Shown here one piece after another: positions 1 to 6,185 of a DNA stretch of 7,602 nt (position 1 is its first letter; each line of letters begins with the position of its first letter). Location: contig JAFAXJ010000043.1 of the NCBI GenBank assembly GCA_019241095.1, positions 1-7,602 on the forward strand, given 5' to 3'. The notes beneath the pieces were generated by a model. It was not told where the DNA came from. It searched no databases and saw only the letters and a program-made list of their open reading frames with translations. The DNA comes from Verrucomicrobiota bacterium (GTDB lineage Bacteria > Verrucomicrobiota > Verrucomicrobiia > Chthoniobacterales > JAFAMB01). The position numbers were made by a program, and so were the translations under genes.

Positions 1-2433
1 CAAGGCCGCTCGCGGGATCTCAATCATGGTTCCGACCAGATAGTTGAATCGAGTTTTCTGTTCTCTCGCAACCTCAGTCGCCACCCGGTGCACGATTTCG
101 ATTTGCAACCTCAATTCTTTGGTAAAGCCAACTAAAGGAATCATCACCTCGGGTCTGACCTTAACTACCTTTTTCTGGACCTCAGCTGCAGCTTCGAAGA
201 TCGCGCGCGCTTGCATTTCAGTGACTTCCGGAAAGGAAATCCCAAGGCGGCATCCCCGGTGCCCGAGCATCGGATTGAATTCATGCAATTCGTCGACCCG
301 CCGGGAAATCCGCTCAAGTGGTATGCCCAGCTTGGATGCCAGATCTCGTTGCTGCGCTTCGGTGTGAGGCAAAAATTCATGCAGCGGCGGATCGAGCAAT
401 CGAATAGTCGCAGGTAATCCCTTCAACTCGGTGAAGATGCCGACAAAATCTTGCTTTTGGTATGGTAAGAGCTTTTCTAGCGCAGCTTTTCGATCGGCAG
501 GCGATTCGGCTAAGATCATCTCGCGCATCGCATCGATACGATCGCCTTCAAAAAACATATGTTCGGTTCGTGTCAGCCCAATACCTTTGGCGCCAAATGC
601 CAGGGCTGTTGCCACCTGTTCAGGTGTGTCTGCGTTGGTACGGACATCGAGTTTCCGCGCCTTGTCCGCCCAACCCATCAAAGAGGCGAATAGCTGGTAG
701 CTGCTGCTCTTTTTGGGTTCGAGGCTTTTCTCAACAAGAACTTGCACTACTTCTGAAGGAGCCGTTTTCACCTCGCCGGCGTACACTTCCCCTGCTGTCC
801 CATCAATCGAGATAAAATCGCCTTGTTTCAAAGTGATATCCCCGGCAACAAGCTTTTGCTCGGCATAATCGATTTTGAGGCCCGATGCGCCACAAACACA
901 AACCTTCCCCATTTGCCTTGCCACCAGAGCGGCATGGGACGAGACTCCGCCACGAGCAGTGAGAATTCCCTCAGCGGCAATCATTCCACGCAAATCTTCC
1001 GGCGAGGTTTCGATTCGGACGAGGATGACCGGATCGCCCTTATGCGCAAAATCGACCGCATCTTTTGCATTGAAAACTATCCGACCTGATGCGGCCCCTG
1101 GCCCGGCGGCGAGTCCAGTGCCAATTCTCTTTGCGGTTTTAACGCTCTGACGATCAAAAATCGGAGCCAAAACATGCATCAAAGAGTCAGCGGGTATTCG
1201 CTTTATGGCTTCTTCCCTGGTTATCAGCTTCTCGTTAACCATTTCTACCGCAATCCGGACCGCGGCTAAACCGGTTCGCTTTCCGTTTCGAGTCTGTAGA
1301 ATGTAGAGCTCGTTATCTTCGATGGTGAACTCCAGGTCCTGCATATCGCGAAAGTGTTGTTCCAAAACCTCCCGAACATGAAGCAGTTCCTTGTGGGCAT
1401 TTGGCATTTCCTTCGCCAGCGTAGCGACTGGTTGAGGAGTCCGGACCCCGGCCACAACGTCTTCGCCCTGTGCGTTGATCAGGTACTCGCCGTAGAAGAC
1501 CTTTTCTCCCGTGGCGGGGTCACGTGTGAAGGCAACCCCTGTTGCACTGGTTTCGCCTCGGTTACCAAATACCATTGTTTGGACGTTTACAGCCGTTCCC
1601 CACTCGTGTGGAATGTTGTATTTGCGACGGTAAACGATCGCACGATCGTTATTCCATGATCCAAAAACGGCGCCAATAGCGCCCCAAAGCTGCTGACGCG
1701 GGTCTTGCGGAAATGTCTTGCCTGTTCGTTCTTTGATCAGCTGCTTGAATCGTTCAACCAGTGTCTTAAGATGTTCTAAGGAAAGGTCCGTATCCTTTTC
1801 GGCGCCTGCTTCGTGTTTAACTCCCTCGATAACCGTTTCAAAGGGCTCGTGATCTTCATCATCGCGCTTCTGAACTCCCATCACTACATCGCCATACATC
1901 TGCAAAAAGCGCCGATAAGAGTCCCAGGCAAACCGCGGATTTGAACTTTTCTCAGAAACAATTTCGACCGCCTCATCGTTCATCCCGAGGTTTAAAATCG
2001 TGTCCATCATGCCTGGCATGGAATCGCGAGCACCCGAACGAACTGACAAAAGCAACGGATTCTGGCTGTCCCCGAGCTTCTTACCAACCGATTTCTCGAT
2101 TTTGCTAAGTGCCGTATCCACCTGCATCGCAAGATCCGTCGGATACGTTTTTCTATTCTCGTAGAAATAGGTGCAAACCTCAGTCGTTATTGTAAACCCG
2201 GGCGGCACAGGCAAACCGATCCTTGTCATTTCGGCGAGATTAGCCCCTTTCCCGCCTAGGAGTGGCTTCATTTTACCATCCCCGTCAGCCTTTCCATTAC
2301 CGAAATAATAAACGTAACGGATCTTTCTGGGGTTGGATGAGGTGGAAACCTTCGTAGGAGGTGCGGACGAAATCGAACTCGGCTTTTTTGATATCTTTTT
2401 GCTTGTCGCGCTTTTATTAGCTAAGTTTGCCAT
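1..2433 (-). CDS. ppdK: Pyruvate, phosphate dikinase (3' end beyond window)
   Basis: Cytoplasmic enzyme that interconverts pyruvate, ATP and Pi with phosphoenolpyruvate, AMP and PPi, linking glycolysis and gluconeogenesis. I translated the minus strand from ATG 2433 to base 1: 811 codons with no internal stop. Visible in order: a Ser/Lys/Pro-rich N-terminal extension (about 1-38), the ATP-grasp start GNGKADG and [12 protein letters not shown] (Lys62), [16 protein letters not shown], and QTRNGKRTG. The swivelling phosphohistidine motif [16 protein letters not shown] has its His at 500. The PEP/pyruvate barrel has [13 protein letters not shown] (Arg622), [13 protein letters not shown] (Arg678) and [10 protein letters not shown] (Glu805). 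By comparison with the Clostridium symbiosum enzyme, about 120 C-terminal residues, including the catalytic Cys, are outside the window. An in-frame TGA seven codons upstream leaves ATG 2433 as the only sensible start. There is no clear Shine-Dalgarno. Identification is secure. Confidence 0.97.
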   Translation of the reverse strand, partial: MANLANKSATSKKISKKPSSISSAPPTKVSTSSNPRKIRYVYYFGNGKADGDGKMKPLLGGKGANLAEMTRIGLPVPPGFTITTEVCTYFYENRKTYPTDLAMQVDTALSKIEKSVGKKLGDSQNPLLLSVRSGARDSMPGMMDTILNLGMNDEAVEIVSEKSSNPRFAWDSYRRFLQMYGDVVMGVQKRDDEDHEPFETVIEGVKHEAGAEKDTDLSLEHLKTLVERFKQLIKERTGKTFPQDPRQQLWGAIGAVFGSWNNDRAIVYRRKYNIPHEWGTAVNVQTMVFGNRGETSATGVAFTRDPATGEKVFYGEYLINAQGEDVVAGVRTPQPVATLAKEMPNAHKELLHVREVLEQHFRDMQDLEFTIEDNELYILQTRNGKRTGLAAVRIAVEMVNEKLITREEAIKRIPADSLMHVLAPIFDRQSVKTAKRIGTGLAAGPGAASGRIVFNAKDAVDFAHKGDPVILVRIETSPEDLRGMIAAEGILTARGGVSSHAALVARQMGKVCVCGASGLKIDYAEQKLVAGDITLKQGDFISIDGTAGEVYAGEVKTAPSEVVQVLVEKSLEPKKSSSYQLFASLMGWADKARKLDVRTNADTPEQVATALAFGAKGIGLTRTEHMFFEGDRIDAMREMILAESPADRKAALEKLLPYQKQDFVGIFTELKGLPATIRLLDPPLHEFLPHTEAQQRDLASKLGIPLERISRRVDELHEFNPMLGHRGCRLGISFPEVTEMQARAIFEAAAEVQKKVVKVRPEVMIPLVGFTKELRLQIEIVHRVATEVAREQKTRFNYLVGTMIEIPRAAL

Positions 2434-2487
2434 AAGGATCGCGGGATGAAGTCAGCGTAATGATGATTTTGGAACGGCCAGATCGCT

Positions 2488-2515
2488 AAATTATCGAGTC
2501 GACAATTGGTGTCAA
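2488..2515 (-). promoter_or_regulatory. Candidate sigma70-type promoter of ppdK
   Basis: On the minus strand a consensus -35 hexamer TTGACA (2515-2510) is followed after 16 bp by TAATTT (2493-2488), which matches 3 of 6 bases of the -10 consensus. Transcription would begin near 2481 and give a leader of about 48 nt before the ppdK ATG. The -35 is perfect, the -10 mediocre. Two copies of TTTGATCG lie 16-50 bp upstream of the -35 and could be activator sites. The assignment rests on sequence resemblance only. Confidence 0.42.
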
Positions 2516-2531
2516 CGACTACAGACCGAAA

Positions 2532-2558
2532 CGATCAAACGACACTAATTCGATCAAA
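2532..2558 (-). repeat. Paired 8-bp direct repeats upstream of the ppdK promoter
   Basis: The minus strand carries TTTGATCG at 2558-2551 and again at 2539-2532, a period of 19 bp, close to two helical turns. They sit immediately upstream of the candidate TTGACA box at 2515-2510, centred near -73 and -54 relative to the predicted start. That is the usual placement for a tandem activator site. The bound factor is unknown and chance is possible for an 8-mer. Confidence 0.3.
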
Positions 2559-2582
2559 GAAGCTAAAGCTGCCCTTCAACGT

Positions 2583-2668
2583 CTCGGGGCGTTATCACGG
2601 GATTCAGAAGACAACAAAAGCATGAATCTCCAACCCTGCAGACTTATGCCAACCGGAAGCGCCCCGAG
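2583..2668 (+). other. Nested dyad, possible structured RNA
   Basis: CTCGGGGCG (2583-2591) is perfectly complementary to CGCCCCGAG (2660-2668), a 9-bp outer stem enclosing 68 nt. Inside, GATTCA (2601-2606) pairs with TGAATC (2623-2628). Downstream on the plus strand a 7-bp hairpin is followed by a T-run (2674-2700). I could not match it to tRNA, SRP RNA, 6S RNA or a riboswitch class I know. It may be a small plus-strand RNA, or a structure in read-through transcripts from the PUR gene to ppdK. No convincing plus-strand promoter is visible upstream. Confidence 0.25.
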
Positions 2669-2673
2669 GGCGT

Positions 2674-2700
2674 GTTCGTTCAGCGTAAACGAGCGTTTTT
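2674..2700 (+). terminator. Terminator-like hairpin with T-run (plus strand)
   Basis: GTTCGTT (2674-2680) and AACGAGC (2688-2694) form seven pairs, one of them G-T, around a 7-nt loop. The run GTTTTT (2695-2700) follows. The polarity is plus strand: read on the minus strand the hairpin has no following T-run. It ends exactly at the stop codon of the PUR gene on the other strand. The stem is short and AT-rich, so termination would be modest. Confidence 0.3.
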
Positions 2701-2911
2701 AAGCCGCATGAACCTGTTCCGCGGTATGAATCACTTCTCCAGCCATTGCCATGAATTCATCAAGACCAGTACTGGGTATGATGATGGTATTACGTCGGCC
2801 ATGTGCTTCTTCAGTGATTCGCATAAATCTGCCGCGCTCGTTTTCTCGAAATTCTATAAAGAAGTGTTTCCGTTCAACTTGGAGTTCTTTGGTAATAATT
2901 ACATTGTCCAT
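2699..2911 (-). CDS. Single-repeat PUR-family DNA/RNA-binding protein
   Basis: A 70-residue protein that is essentially one PUR repeat. The segment VERKHFFIEFRENERGRF (residues 12-29) followed by MRITEE resembles the repeat of eukaryotic Pur-alpha (NKRFYLDVKQNAKGRFLKI). It continues with NTIIIPSTGLDEFMAMAGEV, the fourth strand and C-terminal helix of the fold. Single-repeat bacterial homologues, such as the Borrelia protein, dimerise to bind single-stranded DNA or RNA; this one probably does the same in the cytoplasm. ATG 2911 is the first start after an in-frame TAG ten codons upstream. No Shine-Dalgarno is present, only an A-rich stretch. It lies 172 nt after rnr and 265 nt before ppdK on the same strand, so a role in RNA metabolism is a reasonable inference. 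The family call is from pattern recognition, not a profile search. Confidence 0.85.
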   Translation of the reverse strand: MDNVIITKELQVERKHFFIEFRENERGRFMRITEEAHGRRNTIIIPSTGLDEFMAMAGEVIHTAEQVHAA

Positions 2912-3083
2912 TTTTATTCGGAGGGATAACCACTAGAGGCTACGTCTACAACTCTGTCTTGGGGGAAAAGGAGTCTATCTAGATGGCACATCTTTCAACA
3001 GCGGTAAATAGAGATTTTCGGGATCCTATTCTGCCGGTCATTTTACCCATTTCCAACCTTGTTACCACATTGACCGCTCCCGG

Positions 3084-5207
3084 CTAAGCTGCCAGTTCGA
3101 GATCTATTTGATGTTTAAACAGATCCGTTCTCACGACTCGAACCTCGACAGAGTCCCCTATTTTGAAGGTCACTTTTGTTTTTCGCCCGATAACTCTCTG
3201 ATTAGCCGGATCGAAAATGAAAAAATCGTCATCTAACGATGAGATATGAATGAGACCCGTAATGATCGCTTCCTTGACTTCGACCATCAGTCCGTAATTC
3301 CGTACATCCACGACAGTCCCAGTGAGTCGATGAGGTTTCCCGATTAAACCAGAGAAAAATTCCAATTTCTTCAAGCGCACCGCTTCACGCTCAGCATCGG
3401 CTGCGATCCGCTCGGTTTTGGAGATATGTTCGCAAATTGAAGGAAGATCAACCGATCGGGGAAGTTTAGCCTTTTGACGCAATAACCCGAAAGTAAACGC
3501 CCGGTGAACAATCAGATCGGAATACCTTCGAATGGGGCTGGTAAAGTGTGTGTAGTCCGCTTTTGCCAGACCATAATGGCCGGCAGGTTTCGGAGCATAA
3601 ATCGCCTTTCGCAAGCTGCGGAGCAGAGCTACTTTCAAGACATCTCCCTCTGCTCTGTCAGCAAGCCTTGCTAAAAAGGCTTGCATCTCTCTTCGCTGAG
3701 TGAGATCGCCAACCGCTATGCCATGCGATTTTACCAGTTCCCGAAATTCCAACAACTTCTGCGCATCCGGATCTTCATGGACGCGGTAAACTGCCGGTAT
3801 TGAACGTTCTCGCAGGTCTTTTGCCACGAGGTTGTTGGCTAAGAGCATAAATTCTTCGATCATCTGGTGTGAGATGTCGTTTTCCTCGCGCAGTATTCCA
3901 ATAGCTTTCCCTTCTCGATCGACTTTGACCCTAGCTTCCGGCATGTCCAGTTCCAGCGCACCTTCCTTGAACCGTTTTTTGCGGAGGACCGAGGCGATCG
4001 ACCAGGCATCGCGTAATTGGCTGCTAATCGCATCCTGAGGCGGTGCTTGAAGGATCTTTAAGACCTGGCTATAGGTGAACCTTGCTTGGCTCCGAATGAC
4101 CGATGCGGCAAACCGATAATTCAGAAGTTTCACGGAGCGATCGAAGTGCACGATTACGCTCTTTGTAAGGTGATCTTCGCCAGGTCGGAGGCTGCAAATA
4201 TGATTCGAAAGGCGCTCAGGCAACATGGGTAGCACTCGATCCGGGAAGTAAACGCTATTTCCCCTGCGGAACGCTTCTTTATCAAGAGCTGAACCAGCCG
4301 GGATGTAATGAGCAACATCGGCGATATGGATTCCCACTTCCCAATCTGTTCCGACCCGTTTGACATGTATCGCGTCGTCGAAATCACGAGCATCTTCCGG
4401 ATCAATCGTAAATATGCTCAGAGCACGTAAATCTTCCCGGATGGCGATCTCTCGAGGTGGTATATCGCCTCGAATAGAATCAGCCTGGCTCAACACTGCC
4501 CCCGGAAAATCAGTAGGCAGATTGTATTTGCGAATGATCGACAAAATATCGACACCGGGTTTTTGGGCCGGACCGAGTACTTCAACAATTTCTCCTTCCG
4601 GGTTGATATGCCGGTGTTCCCACGCATCTAAACGAACAACAACCTTATAGTTGACGGGTGGAAGCTCTCGGCCAGGCGCTACTCTAACGTAAATGTCGTG
4701 AACCAAGGCCGGTTCATCCGGAACAACATAAGAAAAACTTTTAGATTTTTGGAGAGTCCCAACGATTGTTTCATTTGCCCGTTCCAGGATTTTGATAATC
4801 CGGCCCTCTCTTGATGCACGTTGGCGTTTTGAGATTGAAAGCCCCTCGCGAACAATCCTGGCTACGACACGATCCCCGTGCATCGCCGTACCCATGTTTT
4901 CAGCAGCGATGAAAAGGTCTCCACGCCCGTCGTCGGTCGCATTCAGAACATACCCAAATCCTTGAGGATTAACTTGAAGGGTCCCGATCAGCAGATCTGC
5001 TTCTCCCGGCAATACATAACGGTCCTTGCGAATTCGGACAATTTTGCCCTTCGCTTCTAAGCCGGCTAGTGTTCGACGGAATTGAGCCCGCCCGTCGACA
5101 GGTACACCTAATTTTTTTGCCAGGTCAGTTTTGTTTAAGGGCTGATAATCGGTGGACGCAAGCAATTTAAGGACTTCCTCTTCGCCGATTTCGGGTTTGC
5201 TTGCCAT
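3084..5207 (-). CDS. rnr: Ribonuclease R, 3'-5' exoribonuclease
   Basis: Processive hydrolytic 3'-5' exoribonuclease that degrades structured RNA and takes part in mRNA, rRNA and tmRNA-linked turnover. The 707 residues show the full RNase R layout: N-terminal winged helix (about 11-66), cold-shock domain 1 (GTLQVNPQGFGYVL, from 75), cold-shock domain 2 (from 150), RNB catalytic domain (about 257-585) and S1 domain (about 628-705). The catalytic motif IDPEDARDFDDAI supplies Asp269, Asp275, Asp277 and Asp278, with the spacing of the four metal-binding Asp residues of E. coli RNase II. NSVYFPDRVLPMLP has the aromatic clamp Tyr320, and HFTSPIRRYSD has the conserved Arg. The protein ends right after S1, without a long basic tail. 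I chose ATG 5207 (MASKPEIG), with weak GGCGAG upstream, over an in-frame TTG at 5246 that would add 13 unlike residues. Confidence 0.96.
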   Translation of the reverse strand: MASKPEIGEEEVLKLLASTDYQPLNKTDLAKKLGVPVDGRAQFRRTLAGLEAKGKIVRIRKDRYVLPGEADLLIGTLQVNPQGFGYVLNATDDGRGDLFIAAENMGTAMHGDRVVARIVREGLSISKRQRASREGRIIKILERANETIVGTLQKSKSFSYVVPDEPALVHDIYVRVAPGRELPPVNYKVVVRLDAWEHRHINPEGEIVEVLGPAQKPGVDILSIIRKYNLPTDFPGAVLSQADSIRGDIPPREIAIREDLRALSIFTIDPEDARDFDDAIHVKRVGTDWEVGIHIADVAHYIPAGSALDKEAFRRGNSVYFPDRVLPMLPERLSNHICSLRPGEDHLTKSVIVHFDRSVKLLNYRFAASVIRSQARFTYSQVLKILQAPPQDAISSQLRDAWSIASVLRKKRFKEGALELDMPEARVKVDREGKAIGILREENDISHQMIEEFMLLANNLVAKDLRERSIPAVYRVHEDPDAQKLLEFRELVKSHGIAVGDLTQRREMQAFLARLADRAEGDVLKVALLRSLRKAIYAPKPAGHYGLAKADYTHFTSPIRRYSDLIVHRAFTFGLLRQKAKLPRSVDLPSICEHISKTERIAADAEREAVRLKKLEFFSGLIGKPHRLTGTVVDVRNYGLMVEVKEAIITGLIHISSLDDDFFIFDPANQRVIGRKTKVTFKIGDSVEVRVVRTDLFKHQIDLELAA

Positions 5208-5261
5208 CTGTTCTCGCCATTGACTGTAATGGCGGCAACCGCGCAAGTCTATTGTTGCGAG

Positions 5262-5289
5262 TTGCCTTCGATTTCGAATCGGTTAAACT
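5262..5289 (+). promoter_or_regulatory. Candidate promoter for the tRNA gene
   Basis: TTGCCT (5262-5267) and TAAACT (5284-5289) are separated by 16 bp, each matching 4 of 6 consensus bases. A start near 5296 would leave about 15 nt before the mature 5' end of the tRNA. The divergent rnr start lies 55 bp to the left, so this short gap must also hold the rnr promoter, which I could not pin down. Confidence 0.3.
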
Positions 5290-5311
5290 GAAGGTTGTTC
5301 AGCCGTTGGTC

Positions 5312-5385
5312 GCGGGTGTAGTTCAATGGCAGAACGGCAGCTTCCCAAGCTGCACACGAGGGTTCGATTCCCTTCACCCGCTCCA
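5312..5385 (+). tRNA. tRNA-Gly (anticodon CCC)
   Basis: Full cloverleaf of 74 nt including an encoded CCA. Acceptor stem GCGGGTG (5312-5318) pairs with CACCCGC (5375-5381), T is the discriminator, and CCA is 5383-5385. The D arm is GTTC-AATGGCA-GAAC. The anticodon stem GCAGC/GCTGC encloses the loop TTCCCAA, giving anticodon CCC at 5344-5346, which reads GGG glycine codons. The T arm is GAGGG-TTCGATT-CCCTT with one G-T pair at the base. All invariant positions expected in the T loop are present. It is transcribed away from rnr and is the last recognisable housekeeping gene before the gene-poor stretch on its right. Confidence 0.97.
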
Positions 5386-5537
5386 ATCAGCTACCAGACT
5401 TGATCCGCAGGCTATTTCGCACGTAAATTTGCTCGAAAAAGACGGTCGCGAGCCACCGCTGGCTGAGAGAATTTGCTGGAAGAACCTATCCCGGCGGGGT
5501 CAGCGCAAGGAATTTTTCTCCCGCCGCTGGAGGAGAT

Positions 5538-5578
5538 GATTGATAATATCCCACAATCTGCCTGGGATATTATCAATC
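5538..5578. repeat. Perfect 16-bp inverted repeat, operator- or hairpin-like
   Basis: GATTGATAATATCCCA (5538-5553) and TGGGATATTATCAATC (5563-5578) are exact reverse complements separated by 9 nt. Each arm contains GATAATATC or its complement, itself a palindrome about its central base. No T-run follows on either side, so it is not a typical intrinsic terminator. A further related copy, TGAGATATTATGAA, follows at 5583-5596. The repetition of one core at about 20-bp intervals favours a protein-binding array. The regulator is unknown. Confidence 0.75.
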
Positions 5579-5599
5579 CGCCTGAGATATTATGAAATA
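5560..5599 (+). repeat. Imperfect 20-bp tandem direct repeat
   Basis: Bases 5560-5579 (GCCTGGGATATTATCAATCC) and 5580-5599 (GCCTGAGATATTATGAAATA) match at 15 of 20 positions and abut directly. The first unit is also the right arm of the 16-bp inverted repeat, so three copies of the GATAWTATC-like core lie within about 60 bp. The 20-bp period is close to two helical turns. Confidence 0.6.
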
Positions 5600-5614
5600 G
5601 GTATTCTTACCTAT
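5597..5614. repeat. 7-bp inverted repeat with 4-nt loop
   Basis: ATAGGTA (5597-5603) and TACCTAT (5608-5614) are perfect reverse complements around TTCT. It directly abuts the GATAWTATC repeat array and overlaps its last bases. It may be an additional operator half-site pair or a small hairpin in a transcript; no T-run follows. Confidence 0.5.
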
Positions 5615-5664
5615 ATCGCTGAAGCCGCAATTGTGCGACGTAGTCTCTTCTAAAGAACGGCTGT

Positions 5665-5680
5665 GCTCTGTTCGCAGAGC
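5665..5680 (+). other. 6-bp hairpin with TTCG loop
   Basis: GCTCTG (5665-5670) pairs with CAGAGC (5675-5680) around TTCG. The closing pair is G-C rather than the C-G of the extra-stable UUCG tetraloop. It stands 67 nt before the strong ribosome binding site at 5738-5743, so it could be part of an RNA leader. Isolated 6-bp hairpins are common, hence the low weight. Confidence 0.3.
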
Positions 5681-5747
5681 CATGGAGGGAACGGACCGGG
5701 CACTCGCTCGGATCAACCAAGAAACTGATACACGCTAGGAGGTAAAT

Positions 5748-5906
5748 ATGGGCAAACTCTCAATTGTTAATTTAATAATCGTCCGAAGGATGGCTTATGT
5801 TAGTCACCGCATCTATGGGTTTGTATCTGGTGCTACCCAACCGTTGGGTTGGCGCATGATGACGAAGGTATCAGGCCGGGCGTCCCGAACGGGACTTACG
5901 TCTTGA
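5748..5906 (+). CDS. Small hypothetical protein, 52 residues
   Basis: An ATG ORF preceded by AGGAGG (5738-5743), the best Shine-Dalgarno in the window, at a 4-nt spacing. The product begins MGKLSIVNLIIVRRMAYVSH, is rich in Arg and Lys, has a short hydrophobic patch at residues 5-12, and ends with TGA at 5904-5906. I do not recognise it. An 18-codon ORF (ATG 5682, TAG 5736-5738) ends on the first bases of the Shine-Dalgarno, which could couple the two. It might be a real small protein, a leader peptide, or the intact 5' end of a gene whose remainder has been frameshifted. The excellent ribosome site is the main evidence. Confidence 0.35.
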   Translation: MGKLSIVNLIIVRRMAYVSHRIYGFVSGATQPLGWRMMTKVSGRASRTGLTS

Positions 5907-6083
5907 CCGACAGTGGGTTTCGGATTCGCTGCTGCCAGCTACTGAACAGATCGTTCTCAGCAGCGATCTCGCGCCATTCATCCAAAAAGAGGACGCTCTT
6001 TGGGAGTAGGCCTTTAATGGCTCGGAGTAGTCGGATTTGTCAACATCCGCTGCCTTGGAATTCCGGCGCCCTCCGCGCGAATC

Positions 6084-6112
6084 TTGGCAACCAAACCACG
6101 GTGATGTTTAAA
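6084..6112 (+). promoter_or_regulatory. Candidate promoter upstream of the sugar genes
   Basis: TTGGCA (6084-6089) matches 5 of 6 bases of the -35 consensus. After 17 bp, TTTAAA (6107-6112) matches 4 of 6 of the -10. A start near 6119 would give a leader of roughly 215 nt before the epimerase GTG. The region around it is free of recognised genes. Weak evidence on its own. Confidence 0.22.
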
Positions 6113-6185
6113 ATCCCGGCGCCAAGTCCATCGGTCGGTCTGTCCCGGTTCACCGTGCATTGGCCGCTGGTTGTTTTTGCCGGGT

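Noticed and set aside
44..1659. Several plus-strand ORFs of 68-117 codons and a minus-strand ORF at 1266-1457
   Set aside because: They lie inside the uninterrupted ppdK frame on the minus strand, lack family motifs and are shadows of that gene.
2583..2668. tRNA-like appearance of the 9-bp dyad (acceptor-stem length and spacing)
   Set aside because: No T arm with a paired stem, no anticodon arm and no D arm could be assembled on either strand.
2672..2936. Plus-strand ORFs of 85 and 61 codons
   Set aside because: Antisense to the PUR-domain gene, whose minus-strand frame has a clear domain match; the plus products show no recognisable motif.
5201..5539. 112-codon plus-strand ORF
   Set aside because: It runs straight through the tRNA gene and the start of rnr and has no ribosome site or protein motif.
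5473..5595. 41-codon frame from TTG with residues such as LPPLEEMIDNIPQSAW
   Set aside because: It looks protein-like but begins at an unsupported TTG, is very short, and its 3' half is simply the inverted repeat read as codons.
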